In this document: positions 35,701-48,471 of the stretch, one piece after another
Layout of the letters: every line of letters begins with the position of its first letter
How positions within the stretch are numbered: the first letter of the stretch is position 1
Source of the DNA: Hypomesus transpacificus
Taxonomy: Eukaryota; Chordata; Actinopteri; Osmeriformes; Osmeridae
DNA: 64,000 nt
Assembly (NCBI RefSeq): GCF_021917145.1
Contig: NC_061068.1
Span: forward strand, 1,135,350 to 1,199,349
Reading direction: 5' to 3'
Notes under the pieces: generated by a model
Database searches by the model: none
The model's input: the letters and a program-made list of their open reading frames with translations, nothing else
Told to the model about the DNA's origin: nothing
Position numbers and translations under genes: made by a program

Positions 35701-38041
35701 GATGAAGCTGGAAGAGATGTAGCTAAATTAGTTAGCTAACTACACTCTTAAAAAGTACAACTAAGTTCAACTAAAGGCATGCAGATGCTAAAACTCTATA
35801 TGGATACATTGTCATTGTAGTGAAATGTAGCATATAGACTTCATACAAAATAATCTCGCCACGTAGACTTTAACATAGCATTAATTCATTTGTGCTGCCG
35901 GTGATTATTTGATTATTGAGAGACAGTACACAGTAACCCAGTTTGATTTTGCGGGGAATCAATTCCTATTAATTCCTATTTTGCACTTGTGTTAACCGTA
36001 AGGTGTTAATCCTAAGGTTAACACAGGTAGCATAAACATTGATATCATCAAATGTTTAAATGTTGATTATTTAAAGTTATTAAAGTCAATAATCTACAAA
36101 AAAAAAAATAACATTTGCTAAAATCAATGTTTATGCTACCTATAGCCCAGGGGTCACTAAATGGCGGACCGCGGTCCGAGTCCGGACCCAGGCGGCTTCC
36201 TATCCGGACCCGGACCTTTAGCCGATATATTATTAGCCAATGGAGTTGATTCATTTTGACGGAACGTTTCCATTTTAACCGGCACATTTTTTATAGCCTG
36301 TACGCTATTTATTATGTCTATGGTTTTCCTACTAGATGTGGTTTCTATCTTCTGTGTCCAATCCAAAGATCCAATCAGGAGCTGTAATAGCAATCACCAT
36401 GACAACTCACTCACTCAAGGTTGGCCGCAACCTCTGTGGGTCATGCAGGTTGTGTGTCATTCGCAACAACGCAGGCTAATCGATTTGCTAATGGTAGCTA
36501 GCCTACCTGTTCTTCCTTAGCAAAAATAATGGCGTGACAAAACCCAGCGAAAAGTTGATTCCGAAAAATCGCAAATTTCAGACAGAATGGACTGACAAGA
36601 ACGCTTTGTGTTGCCGGTGGGGAGCACAAAACCGATGTGTTTAATCTGCAATGAGATGGTTGCCCTTGTCAAAAGTGGTAGAGCTAACGTGAAACATCAC
36701 TATGACACAAAGCATAGACATTGAACAAAATTACCCCCGAACTCTGGTCTATGCCCAGGGGCATGGGCACTGTGCCTAAACCTAAGTCAATTTTGAATGG
36801 GAGTCAATGGGAGAGGTAAGGGCAAGAGAGAGGTAAGGGCAAGAAAAATAAACCATGGTCCGTTCCGGACCCTCGACTGAATGGAAATGTGGTGAGTCGA
36901 CCTTTTGAGTTTCTAATTGAGTACCCCTGCCTTAGCCTGTGTATGTGGTTTCTAAACCAAATTTAACTTGGGAACCTTACTTAAAAAATGTGTATGTTGT
37001 GGCAGTGGGTAAAGAAACAAAGAGAGAGCACTGTGTCCTCTGTTAAGGTATTAATAACCAGGGCTCCAGCTCTAATCCTGATAAGAAGCTTTCTCAACAC
37101 TGCTTAAATCCACTTCATGGAAACCAACTCATGCAGAACGTTTTCATGGAAATTCGATAAGCAGTGTCTCATTCTTAACGTAATCACATGTCCATTTTAT
37201 GCTTAAATTCGGACGAAAAAAATCGAATTTGTCAACAAATTCACATCAGCATCAACCTTTCAGTTTAAGGTTTTCGATATTATGAACAGTAGTAACTGAA
37301 TTGTTCCATTCAACAGTAACAATGAAATCATGTCTTTCCCCTGCTCTTGGTGTTGCAGAAGACATGCATCTGAATGCGAGTGGGATTTAAAATGTGGAAT
37401 TATATAGTTCATACGAAGTTAATAACCAGAACATCATTGGTAAAGAAGATTAATGCTATGCTACACTGATTTAAGATTTGGATGTCTGACCCAGATGAGT
37501 GCTCTGCCAGGAATGTGGAATATGAGTCCAATATTGACAAAGCAGTTCAGCAGGTTCATGTGTTTTCATGAAAACGGGTTAAACATCTCTCTCCTTGACA
37601 AACAGATACACACTGACATTATTTGCTTCTCGCTATATCCTCCTGCAATCAGTAGTAGTTTAGATATCAGGCTAACAAAATAAAACAAATCACCAGGTTG
37701 AAAAACAGACTTTGTAATTGTTTACAAGACATTTGTTCATATCAACAAACTACATGTGTATGATACATGTTTTTTCAGAACAGTACAAATGGTTATAAAA
37801 AGTGTTATTATTAAAGTTCATGGGTATGTGAGAAAAAAATGAAGCTCAACACATCGTGAACACCACTGGCTAACCAGCAAATGCCACAATTGCGAAAATT
37901 GCTAACTTCATTTTGTGGTGATTCAGACAGTCTTTTCCATCAGACGACAAACTCTGCTCCCATCTAAGTGAGAACTTCTGGGCTGATTATCGCCCCTTTG
38001 GAAATGGCTCAGTCTTACACTGGCCTTTCATAAACTGGCCT
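35701..38041. other. Intergenic between rhoa and cish
   Basis: No gene was recognised. It contains the hAT relic at 36148-36929. The part next to 38041 must be the cish 3' UTR, for which I did not fix a poly(A) signal. Confidence 0.45.
36148..36929 (+). mobile_element. hAT DNA transposon relic with a BED zinc-finger fragment
   Basis: The termini are CAGGGGTCACT at the left and its rough inverse (AGTACCCCTG) at the right. The flanking octamers CTATAGCC and CCTTAGCC match at 6 of 8 positions, as expected for a decayed 8-bp hAT target duplication. At about 36604-36724 a frame encodes VLPVGSTKPMCLICNEM...HHYDTKH, a C-x2-C...H-x4-H BED finger like that of ZBED/GTF2IRD2-type hAT proteins. It is broken by a frameshift near 36603 and a stop right after the finger. 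Non-functional. Confidence 0.75.
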
Positions 38042-39491
38042 TCATAACTTGAATGGGTATTCCTGTAGATAACAAACCAGTGGACATGGGAGTGGAAGCT
38101 GAGTTGGACAGTCTGTGGTCTGGTTGATAGCCAGGCGTGTGAGGTGCTGCAAGGAAGGGAATGCCTGGGGCCTGTGCAGGGGGTGCTTCAGCATTAGTAA
38201 CACTGGGCTATCCGTAGTTGTGGGCTGGGGTGGTGCTAGTTTGGCTTTGGGTAGAGAGTCCTCCTTGGGTTCAGCTCTCTGGCTTGTGTCTTTCTGACAG
38301 AAGCCCACGTAGTGTTGTATTAGGCTCACGATGTCTGGGAAAGACTTCAGGTGAGGTATCCCCGGGGAACTGGAGTCCAGTCTGAAGAGGCCGCGGCTGT
38401 ACTCGACTCGCACATTGGTGGGGCCGCAGCCCGTCTTGACTGACAGGGTGAGCATGTAGAGAGGGTGGCTGCTGTCGCGCACCAGGAAGGTCCCCACGGA
38501 CACCTTCTGGAGAACATCCCTAGCCTCGCTGACAGACATGGAGCCCCAGTACCAACCTGGACGCCAAAACACATGTAGCGGTTACTAATTTATATCTAAA
38601 GGCAGTTCTATGGGCGTATGTGAAGCCCTCTGTGACATGCTTGTGTGTAAAAAGGGCTATACAAATACATTTTTTATTTGATCTAAACTAGTCTCTGTGA
38701 GTCTCTACTTGTTTTGTTTTACTAAATAGGTCCATTGAGAATTCAGTATGACAGAGGACGCTTTTTACGAGTATCTGACATGCACAAGCAAACGTGTAGG
38801 CTGAGCTGCACATGCTGAAGGATAGCTTTGTACAGAGAACAGTCTGTACCTGAAGTATGAAGGTACTGGAAGGTGGTGGTTATGCAACGCAAGTCTTCTG
38901 CGGGGTCCCAAAGTGTGGAGCTTGGGTGATGGTAACATAAATCCCCTTGCTCTCCGTTGTCCTGCATGGTCATCCCCCTGGCAACCATCTTTGTGGGTGC
39001 CACTGGGAAGATAGCCCTGAGATGAGAAGAGATAAGAATTGGCCTTAAATGTGGCAGTGCAACAAACTACAAATGTCACAGCCTGTTGTTCAGCTTTGTA
39101 TCATGGAAGCTAATACGGTCTTTTCACTTCTGATGACATATATCACTTACCAGTTGACCCCCATGCAGAATTATTTGTAACTCCATTGGTGTTGAGGTAT
39201 TATAATATCATCAATATCCATGTATGGGCTAGTTTAATTAACAACTTAGTACAAGTATTATAAAAATGTTACGAGAACAAGTATAAAAAATAAAAAGTGA
39301 AGCTATTACGCTCCCTCTAATATACGATGGCTACTTCAACAAAATGCTTTTGCCCCCCCAAAAATTGTGCCTACAACATACAATTTGAATAATTAATACG
39401 AACGAAATGCAATCTGGCAATCGAAATAGCCAACAAAGCCATGCTGAATAAGAAATTAAGAATCAACTCACCTTTGAACACACACAATCAT
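38042..39491 (-). CDS. cish: Cytokine-inducible SH2-containing protein
   Basis: Three coding exons on the minus strand: 39491-39472 (encoding MIVCVQ plus part of an Arg), 39016-38850 and 38556-38042, totalling 233 residues. CISH is the STAT5-induced feedback inhibitor that binds phosphotyrosines on cytokine receptors (growth hormone, prolactin, IL-2 type) and recruits Elongin B/C-Cullin 5. The SH2 domain starts GWYWGSM at residue 63, has the invariant Arg in FLVRDS (Arg89), and continues through SVKTGCGPTNVRVEY. A Pro-rich linker leads to a C-terminal SOCS box (SLQHLTRLAINQ...LQEYPFKL). The tiny first exon matches MVLCVQ of the mammalian protein, which supports that start over the Met in exon 2. 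Paired STAT-type sites lie upstream. A LINE tail sits in intron 2. Confidence 0.95.
38605..38682 (+). repeat. LINE 3' tail fragment in cish intron 2
   Basis: TGTAAAAAGGGCTATACAAA followed by TACATTTTTTATTTGAT matches the well-known 3' end of fish L2/CR1-type LINEs, here severely 5' truncated. Confidence 0.65.
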
Positions 39492-39590
39492 AACGAATAG
39501 AATCCCATTTAGTGTAATCGAATTTGAATCCAAAAAGTCGGGCATCTAACTTGAAATAGTCACCAATTCATGCCATGTCAGCAAAGTCGA

Positions 39591-39596
39591 TTTATA
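39591..39596 (-). promoter_or_regulatory. TATA box candidate of cish
   Basis: TTTATA on the plus strand gives TATAAA on the minus strand, 100 bp before the cish start codon and about 220 bp downstream of the STAT-type pair. Confidence 0.45.
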
Positions 39597-39816
39597 GTTC
39601 TACACGATGAAAAGTACACGGAGAAGTTTTCCTTCTTTTAGGAAAAAAAAGGTTTTCATTGCAACAATAGCAACTGAAACAACATTGCCTCAACAAAAAC
39701 ACTCAAAATACGATACCTGCAACAGAGACCTTCTATCGTTGAATGCCTTGTGTAGAATAATAATGGGGCGAGAAAACGCTTCAATTTGTAAATCCAGATT
39801 TGCAAACCGAGGGAAG

Positions 39817-39839
39817 TTCTAGGAATCTGTTTCTAAGAA
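39817..39839. promoter_or_regulatory. Paired STAT-type (GAS) sites upstream of cish
   Basis: TTCTAGGAA (39817-39825) and TTCTAAGAA (39831-39839) both fit TTCNNNGAA and start 14 bp apart. Mammalian CISH is induced through tandem STAT5 sites of this kind. A further TTCCCGGGAA (N4 spacing) lies at 40042-40051. Confidence 0.6.
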
Positions 39840-40099
39840 TAGCTTTGTATTTCAACGCTCGCGTCAGTGTGGTTCCTGCACATTGCCCAACAGTTTACGC
39901 GGAACTGCATTGCTGAGCTGCGCAATGTTTCGATTGACTTGAGCGCGTGCTCTTTCTGCCTCACGGCCGCGCGACCAGGGCGGCTCAGTCAGTAAGCGTC
40001 GACACAATTAATTCCCAGCTGATGACTTCCAAGTAGGGCGCTTCCCGGGAAACTCGGCTGAGTGAAATCGGCTTCCATTGTCAAGCCTCCCTACTTCTC

Positions 40100-40640
40100 T
40101 CCTCTCTGTGGCCCCATCCCTTCTGTCACTAACACATGTACATATGGAATGTGTTAAAGACGGGGACAGGGTCAGGTGTACATGGACCTGGTGTCTACCG
40201 AATCACCTGCAGTTTAAAGGGACCAGGAAGAGGAGGAACAAAGCTTCGCTGACTCCTATGTGCTAGGGACATTTTGTTGAGACAGTCCAGTCATACAAAT
40301 ACGTGGGAGTGCACCTAGACAACAGGCTGAATTGACTCAAAACATCAAGGCCACAAACAAACAGATCGTCTGATCTGCTGAACACCATGACTACATCAAA
40401 ATGAGGCTACTGCTGACCTCTTAATCTCTTCTTGACTCTTTACTAATGGCTCCTGGCAATCTTTGGGTAGCCTACCTTAAACATTCATATTAGCCTATCT
40501 GCTATCGTGGACAGTGTGAGCACAACCTGCGTGCATCTTATAACTATTTTTTGTATTTCTTGAGTTATTGCTGTTCTTGCTTTTCATTATTGGTAAATGC
40601 TCCTTGTTGTCAATTTTTTTGTTTCTGTACTGGTACAATT
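40100..40640 (+). pseudogene. Decayed non-LTR retrotransposon (LINE) fragment
   Basis: At 40276-40335 the frame reads VETVQSYKYVGVHLDNRLN then stop, the conserved FKYLGVxLDxxLxW block near the end of LINE reverse transcriptases. The flanking sequence keeps LINE-like composition and a T-rich tail but no longer open frame. The limits are approximate. Confidence 0.55.
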
Positions 40641-40970
40641 TTACCCTCTGGGTTCAATTAATTTTTAGTCAATAAATCATCTATTTCAGTTGTCCACCGG
40701 TTGTATTTGTTAATTCCAAACTTAATTAACAAATATACAAAATAGAAATGAAAATACAGAAAACATATTTTTTATTTTAAGTTAAAATAATATGTGAAAT
40801 AAAATACATGATAATAGGTAATGGAGCTGATTATCACTAGGCCTTTTAGGGAGGGGATACGAGACAATAATAGTATCTCAAGGACTTTTAGTTCCAGGTA
40901 AAGGAAGAAGACAGAACATAAAGACAGCAGGGAGGGCCAGAGTGTGCATTAGCAGCATCCTGTGGGGTAT

Positions 40971-43900
40971 CTAGCTCTCCTCTCCATTCTCTCCTGTGCC
41001 TTTGATGATGCGTTTGTTGCCTCTCTTCCCTCCAGGGCCACGGGGCTTGGCAAAAGCCTGCTTTAGGGTGTGTTCCATGGGGTGGACCTCCTCGTACAGG
41101 AAGTCCTCGGTCAAGCCATCCCCGCTGTCGATCTCCATCTGCAGGCAGATGCACACGCGCGCACACAAACATATCTTCCTGAGACCGCAGTTAAAACGCT
41201 TTCCCCCATGTTTACACTTGAAGTCTTTGGCTGATAAACATATTTGAAGGAAAATGTATGTCACATATGGATTTTTTTGTTTTTTTGTTATGGATTTTTT
41301 GTGTGCTATTTCTAGGTCGTTCATGTTTGTAACATCATATCAGACTAAATTGATAAATAAATACAAAGAGCATTTTGAGAGTTGCAAAGTTACTATCCCA
41401 AAACCTAAGTCTGCTACAGGGGACGTGAAAGAATTACTATGTCTCAGGAGAATAAAACAGACATATACTGGGTCTGGCTGGCTGCCTTTCATTTGCACTG
41501 GACATTTTCAATCACAGTGGTACAGTGGACTCTCTTGGTTACAATTAGCCATGTTATCACTGTATGTGATAATAATGATGTACCTTTTTGGCGATCTCTA
41601 GATGGTAGTCTCTCTCCACCTCAAACAGTAGTCGGTTCTTACAGCTGGAGTACAGCATCCTCTCTTTGATGCTACAGCTGTATCCTGGCATGGAGTAAAT
41701 GAAGACTAAAACAGGAATTGTAAGTGTCAGTTAGTCTTTTATATATAACAGCCTTATACTTAAGACACTTCTGTCCCAGACCATTGGCTGACATTCCATT
41801 CTGTATAAGGACTTGTGTTTACGTTTAGTTTTCATGTTTACTGACCCAACGCCTCCTGCTGTTGACCCTGGTGGGAGTGTTTGAACATGAAAAAATGGTA
41901 TCTGGGCGTGTCGGTGGGGATCCTGAGGGGAAGGTCGTGTATCTCTGTGGGCTTGGTGTGGACTAGCTCGATGGTCTCCTTCTGTATGTCCAACCGCTGT
42001 GACACACACACACACACAAACAAACATAAATGACACTGAGCAGGCTGTGTCTGTTTTCTTGTATTGAATTTCTGTATTTGTTTTCCTCAGCCACCCAGAA
42101 ATTGTACCAGCTGGATGTAGTTAATTCTTCTTTGCTGAAGTTGCTCCAGAGCAATGTTTGCGTCTTCTTGAAGAGGAAACACCAAGCCTTGCATGTTATG
42201 GTGCCTTTTATCCAAGCCAAACTCCATGGTCACCTGCAGAAGGAGACAACGACAACATACCACAAGGATAAAAGGATGGAACTCGATCCCTCGTCCTGTT
42301 CAAATCACAGCACACCAGAGGGACACCAACCTTCGCTCTGGCCGTAGGTGTACTTTGTCTCCTACGTTCATCCTGTGAATGAAAAGAAATGTGTTCATCT
42401 CTCCGTCTGGCACATTCTCTGTCTCGTTTTCCCACTCGCTCCCAACAGTTCACCCCTTATAAATAGTGAATAGACGATCACCTACCCACACTACTTTGTC
42501 CTGGATGGCACATTGTGAAGAGAGAATGAAAGAAAAAGGAAAAATTCTTAGAAAAAAAAAAGTACATCTGCACAGCCATAACACATGAGCTAAGCACACA
42601 GAGCCCTTTGACTGGCAATCCCCCCCCTCCCTCCCCCACTATGGAATTCTGCCCCTCCCCCCATTATTTTAGTTATAAGACTTTCTATAAGAGAGCTATG
42701 TTCAAATGCCCTCTTGTGGAAACCAATTGCCCACCCATCCAATTGGTTCTGGAGCCGAGCCCAGTGAGCTATACCTCTGTGACCCTAATCTGATGCAACT
42801 CCTGTTCAGCCGCAGTGAGGGGAGCCGGGGAGGAGCAGGAGGACATGTGGCGGAGGTAACCCTGGAAACACAGGTCATCCTGGAACAGGGAGACAGACAC
42901 AGGGCGGGAACGATTACGAAAGAGCGTGAAAGGCCATGGGTCACCTGCTGCAACGCTTCGCGTGCGTGTGGTTATGGCACCATCTCAAAACAACTTCATC
43001 TCAAAAGCCATGAGGTTCAATCAACCTCGCTGGTGCCGAACATCTCGTCTTTGATGTGGCCTCCGCCGAACTCTTTCTTCAGCGTGGCGCGGGTGGCAGC
43101 ATACACCATCTTCAGTCTCACCTGACAAAGGAACGTAGAGATGATCAACGTGTGCATGTTGTCTCGGATTGACTGGGTTCATACACTGGAAAGGTGAATG
43201 CTTTTCACGGGGTCTATCGTAATTTGGAATTTCAAGGCCTTTTTGTTTCTGATCAATTATGGTTCTGTAAGTGTGAAACACTATCAATCTGACAGATTTT
43301 ATACTTATAAGTGATTGATAAGTATAACATACTGGTGATTGGTCAGGTGACCAAGCAATGAAGATCCACTCATAGCCCTGTGTATTCTGGGAGTCAAGGC
43401 GGTACAGGATGTAACAGGGCTCCTGGGCAACCAGCAGAGGAAGCAGGAAGTGATCATAATCCTTGTCCCAGCTCTGTACAGGCTCTCTGTATGAGCCAAC
43501 CACCAACTCCTCTGTGATGAGACAGGGAATAACTCACATTATAGACTGAGACTACACATATACTGCGCACACACACATACTGCACACATACCCACACATA
43601 CTGAACACACACGCACACACATACTGCACACACATGCACACACTTACCATCTCTGATGACAATCTTGACTATTCTGATGGTACCTCCCCTTGCCCTGGCC
43701 AAGAATTCCTGCAGTTCAGATGTTGCTATAGTAACCAGATTTAAAACAGAGGGGGGAGAGACAGACAGAGAGACAAATAGAGATGGGTCAGAAAGAACTT
43801 GAGACTTGCTGTTACAAAACTTGATCCACAGCCAGGTACTTGAGGCATTGCATTTGGTGACACAGACAAGGGCCTGGAACCTCAGATATGTCCATCTACT

Positions 43901-44693
43901 TTGAAGGGGTTTCTAATTTCAATGCATTGACCACAGATCTCTCTCTCTCTATCTAACAGAAGACTATCATTTGTGGTTGTTTGTCAAAAAATAAATTGTT
44001 TAATTTTGAAGTGTCCACCACCAACCTTCATCCTCACCCCCAATCCTCTCGGTTACCAAACACAGCAACCTCATAAATGATGTAGGATCATGTGAGAGGT
44101 GAGAGAGGTATGGTCGCCGCATTATCCAGTTACGCACATGTTGAAACCTACGCATAAACTGTATACCTTCTTTCTTCATATCTTTCTTTTACATAAAACT
44201 TTTGGTTGAACGACTTTGGGTCGAACTGATGCCTTTTGGATAATGTGGATTGTTGGTAATGGCGTATTATGATCACAACAAAAAGATGACCATGTCAAAG
44301 TATTACCTGTCAGCGCGCTTTAACAAGCCAATTAAACACTGAGAACCTCCTTCAAAACTGTAGCCTACTACTATCTAAAGGCCTAGACGAAGACCCTTTG
44401 AAGGTAAACGACCTGAATTAGGAAGCGTTGGGTGAAATGTTGCATTTTTAAGAAAAAAATACAAAGTATATATTACTGAAACAACGGAGGTAAAAAAAAA
44501 AAGTAATGCAGAGACAGTGCGGCGTAGGCCTTTGTCTTCAAAGAGTATCAAACGGACGGTTCCAATAGGCTGTGACACTCTAGTACGTCAATACAACAGT
44601 AGGGTAATTGAAAGTTTTGTGAGGGTGCATCATTAAAGGTTTTGGGAGGGTGCACTCAAGTCACCTACCACTGATACCCGTCTGGTGGGACAT
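40971..44693 (-). CDS. twf2: Twinfilin-2
   Basis: Nine coding exons on the minus strand: 44693-44669, 43725-43648, 43511-43333, 43121-43026, 42879-42775, 42233-42108, 41996-41846, 41705-41584, 41138-40971. Phases agree throughout and the total is 349 residues, as in human TWF2. It binds ADP-actin monomers and filament barbed ends and interacts with capping protein in the cytoplasm. The first ADF-homology domain (about residues 4-140) has [23 protein letters not shown] and [26 protein letters not shown]. The second (about 180-310) has [25 protein letters not shown] and [21 protein letters not shown]. The tail [22 protein letters not shown] is the capping-protein-binding region. MSHQTGIS matches the mammalian N terminus. 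Exon 5 uses the donor GAG|GTATAG rather than an upstream AGG|GTCACA; only this keeps the alignment. Confidence 0.96.
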
Positions 44694-45990
44694 CTTTTGG
44701 CAGCCCAAAGATCTCTCCAGCTACGTCTCCGCGTCTCGCTCGAATCCTGTCAAGTAGCCTGACTGTTGCCCTGCACAGACAGCTTGACCGTTCTTCTTGG
44801 ACCAACTCACACGCGCCAGTGACATAAACGCAGTGAGGTTGACTGGGGAGGGAGATCCCTAACGTCTGAAACTCGATCAGCGGAACTGTGGCTGATGAGT
44901 AATAACGCGCCCGTTAGTGGATATGCCGCCTTAACCACTGATCTAAAATTCTTCGCGTATCAGTGACCACAACTTCGGACCCATTTGAAGCCCTCGTTGG
45001 CCGAACAGTCTTCGCGTGCGGCGGTCGGGCCAAATGACAAACACTTCATGCCACTACTTTTCAGGATGTGTTTTGTTGGTGTACAGTAGGTTGATAATAA
45101 AGTGTCATCTACGATGACATCAGATCACTTACTCACATTCCGAACCCTATCATTTCAACAGGCGGACCAAGCCGCGAGCTCATATTCCACAAAGGCCGTT
45201 CACAGAAATGCGAAACCCCATGTGAAGTTGACCCCCACGTTTCAAAACTGCACTTAAGATAAAATAACTACAACATTTATAGGTGATTTTATCCTGAGTG
45301 ACAAAAGCTTGACTCCTGCTCAAAGATCAAACAAAAAAATAACTTTTTAACCAATTATTTTATCCCACTGGGTCAAGAGGTTTATGGCCATTACCACCAA
45401 TAATGTCAAATAGACAGAAACTGCGAAATATACCTAATTCATATTCAATCTGTGTGTGTGTGTATGTGTGTGTCGTTGAAATACATTAAGCAACAATAAG
45501 TGGGATAGACGTTATGTTACCCTGACACACACAATTACTTAACTCTTTCCCTCATAGACACACGCACATACACCTGTGGTCACACACTTGAAGAGAGATG
45601 GGTGAGAGAAAGATTAGTGTGTACCTGTGAGGTTACCTGTGATGGGCTCATTCATTATTTAACCAGCAGTGAGTACACAACCCAAGAAGCTTTACATTAT
45701 TCAACATAGGCCCCCTCTATCGCACACAGACAGGAACCCACTGACATCCTCTAACGTTAAACCAATCTAACAAGCATCTCTCTTCCTATCCTCTTCCCAA
45801 ACATGGATAACAAAAATGACCTTTGCATCTTTTTAGCACAACCAAGTAGGCACACTGTATGTCTTTGAGAAAGCAAACAGCTGACTAAGACTGTACCTTA
45901 GTCTAATACAACTTGTGAGAAACTTCAAACATAAAGACTCACCTGCTAATCCAGAAACTAGAATCAAAACAATACATTTCTTTGGAGGAT
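44694..45990. other. Intergenic between twf2 and the wdr82-like gene
   Basis: It holds the twf2 promoter/5' UTR side and the 3' flank of the wdr82-like gene. No additional gene was recognised. Confidence 0.45.
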
Positions 45991-45999
45991 TAAAATAAT

Positions 46000-46005
46000 T
46001 TTATT
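46000..46005 (-). terminator. Candidate poly(A) signal of the wdr82-like gene
   Basis: TTTATT on the plus strand is AATAAA on the minus strand, about 320 bp past the stop codon. Confidence 0.4.
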
Positions 46006-46321
46006 TTACTTTTGTAACAAAAGTTGTTATACTGTATTCTGAATTTAAAAAAATTGTAGGCTTAACATTGTGTTTCAGAGTTGCATTCAAATAATTGTAG
46101 CTTTGAATACTGTAAGTTTGTTCGTTTATAATACCTTAGTCTCTTGACAAGTTAAAATGTCATATAAACCACTTCAGTTATAAAATGACTCTTGAGGTTT
46201 AACTTACATACATTGGTGTCCATAGTGAACTGTCCATACTGGTAAAAAACAAGCATCAAGCATATCATCTCAGCCCACAATGGCAGCATCGTTCTTCCAA
46301 GAAGTTTGGCTGTGGCCTTGA

Positions 46322-48471
46322 TCAGTCGTTCACACATGGAAGCCAAAATGCCTGCAAAAACAGGGTGTCAATTATTCACTATTTTCCAGAGAGTGCTTAC
46401 CTGGGCAGTTCACTGCTTTAGTGGGTTTGACGAACACAACAGTGGTTATTGCGACCCACACACACACAATTGCATTCTGAAACATGCAACCACATAAGCC
46501 CATGCAGAGTGGAGGCATCTTACCATGTTGGTGCAGGCACTTGCGAAGGTCATGTATTTGGGGTTAAACTGCAGTGTGTTGATGGGCCCTGAGTGTTTCC
46601 CATCAAGGACGGCTATCTTCATCCCACTCTCTGTGCTCCACATGTGGATCCTGCCGTCTTCTGAACCTGGGTTAGGAACAGGTCACTTGTCAGATCAACT
46701 GGACTTTGGAAATCATCAATTTATGAAGGCAAACATGAATAGTCGGCGTGACTTCTGTAGAGACTGGTACTATTGTGTTGATTCATGTAGTCAGAGATGG
46801 GGTTGTTACTAGTTTTAGATTGAAGTGGACTGTAAAGATCTGGGTACAGTATGTTTGAGCTTGTTATGTTGCAGAGGTGTATGTTAGTGTTCGGTGCTCA
46901 CCAATCATGACAAACTTAGAGTCTGGGGTGAAGCAAGCCTCGAGGGAGATCCCCTTAGTGTTGTTGTAGCCCTACAGGAAGACAAACAAATTGGGGGGAA
47001 AAAACGACTTTACTTTTTATGAAGCATTCACACAAAACGCATTCCACACAAAATATGTTTACGGACACTAAGCAAGTGTCCATTTGGCATTATGAATCCA
47101 CAAAAACATAGAAATGTATACACACAAATAGAAATGTGTCGTATCGGTGGTTTCCTCACAGAGAAAGTGTGCAGCACGGATCCGTCGAAGGCATCGAGGA
47201 CACGGATGGCGCCCCCGTTGGTGGATATAAGGATCTGTTTACCATCCTTACTGAACTTCAACCCAGTCCACTCACAAACACGACTGAACTGGGTCTCAAA
47301 GGAAGAAAAGGGACCCTAAACATAACAAGAGCAAAACAGAACAGGACTTACAGCAGACGCTTGAACGAATAAAATAATGAAGAGCATCACTTTGAATAAA
47401 TAATTAATCGCCAAAATTATTTGACACAATATGCCTTGTAGTTTACCTTATCAAAAGAGCGAATGTCATACAAGTTAATCATCTCTGAGTTCACCCCGGC
47501 AGCAAACATCAGCCCCTCTGGATCGAAACAGCATACAGGTTTCCCTAAAGGATTAGTCAAGCCCTGAAGGACACAAAAACACACAATATTGACATGGACA
47601 CATTCTGGACTGTTCTTTGGACAGACACAGACACACACTTTATTACTTACTTGACAGTTGGGAGAGCGCAGATCCCAAAGCCTGATGGTGTTATCCAAGG
47701 AGCCAGAGATGAATTTATCATCCACTGGTGATACGGAGAGAGCAACTACCCTGCAATTGTACATGGACAGAAACATTTAGTAGTCAATAAAAACGTTGAG
47801 ATGGTTGAAAGGGTTGAGACTGTGTGGCCTGCATTACTAAGTAAGCACCTATGGACCGTCTCACCTTGCAGTGTGGCCTGGGAAATAGCGGATGTACTTG
47901 TTGTCCGTAAGGGAGAGGTATCGGATGGTATCTGCATGGCACGCAATTAAGAACACATGGTCTAAAATGCTGCACATCATTTCAATTGATACACATCATC
48001 ATGTTACACAGCTAATTATGTAGTACACGTATTTGTGTTCAACAAGTGGGACACCATGCAGGCGGCCTGTGACTGAGTTCTCACCGTCGAGTTTATTAGA
48101 GCTGTAGACCACTGTGTCGGCATCCCTGTTCGTATAGCAAATGAGGTCCACTCCATACTTCTTGCTGTAAAGAGTCCGAGTAGGTCTAAAGAGAAACCGG
48201 AAATAAATTGTAATATCTCAATTAAAGGCGGCACGAGGGAACAAACTATAAAGGAAACGATTTCCTCAAGAAAACAAATAATGTGATTATTGAAAATGAT
48301 GAGAGCTTACATTCCCTCGCGACAGTCATACAACACAATGGAATCATCATCACTGCTGGATACTGCACTTTCGCCATTTGGGCTGTAATCCACACAGTTG
48401 ACTTTTTCTGAATGTTCCCGGTAGATCCTTGCAACTCTAAAGCTTCGCAACACACGGTCGTTAATCTTCAT
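46322..48471 (-). CDS. WD repeat protein 82-like (diverged WDR82 paralogue)
   Basis: Nine coding exons on the minus strand: 48471-48311, 48185-48085, 47931-47865, 47750-47651, 47563-47447, 47315-47160, 46971-46902, 46666-46524, 46351-46322, totalling 314 residues. WDR82 (Swd2) is the nuclear WD40 propeller that brings SETD1A/B to Ser5-phosphorylated RNA polymerase II and also works in the PNUTS-PP1 termination complex. The family signature is complete: VLRSFRVA at the start, [63 protein letters not shown] and the terminal AFWLP. By eye it is only about 70-75% identical to human WDR82, although that protein is nearly invariant in vertebrates, so I take it for a diverged paralogue. The last exon encodes only nine residues (AFWLPCVND). 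It is head to head with rpusd4. Confidence 0.92.

Noticed and set aside
42327-42370. Possible extra twf2 exon (42 nt, with AG and GT borders on the minus strand)
   Set aside because: Using the donor GAG|GTATAG for exon 5 and joining directly to 42233 gives a gap-free match to twinfilin. The extra 42 nt would insert 14 unrelated residues.
46322-48471. let-7g hairpin in an intron of the wdr82-like gene, as in human WDR82
   Set aside because: No let-7 seed or its complement with a pairing arm was found in any of its introns.
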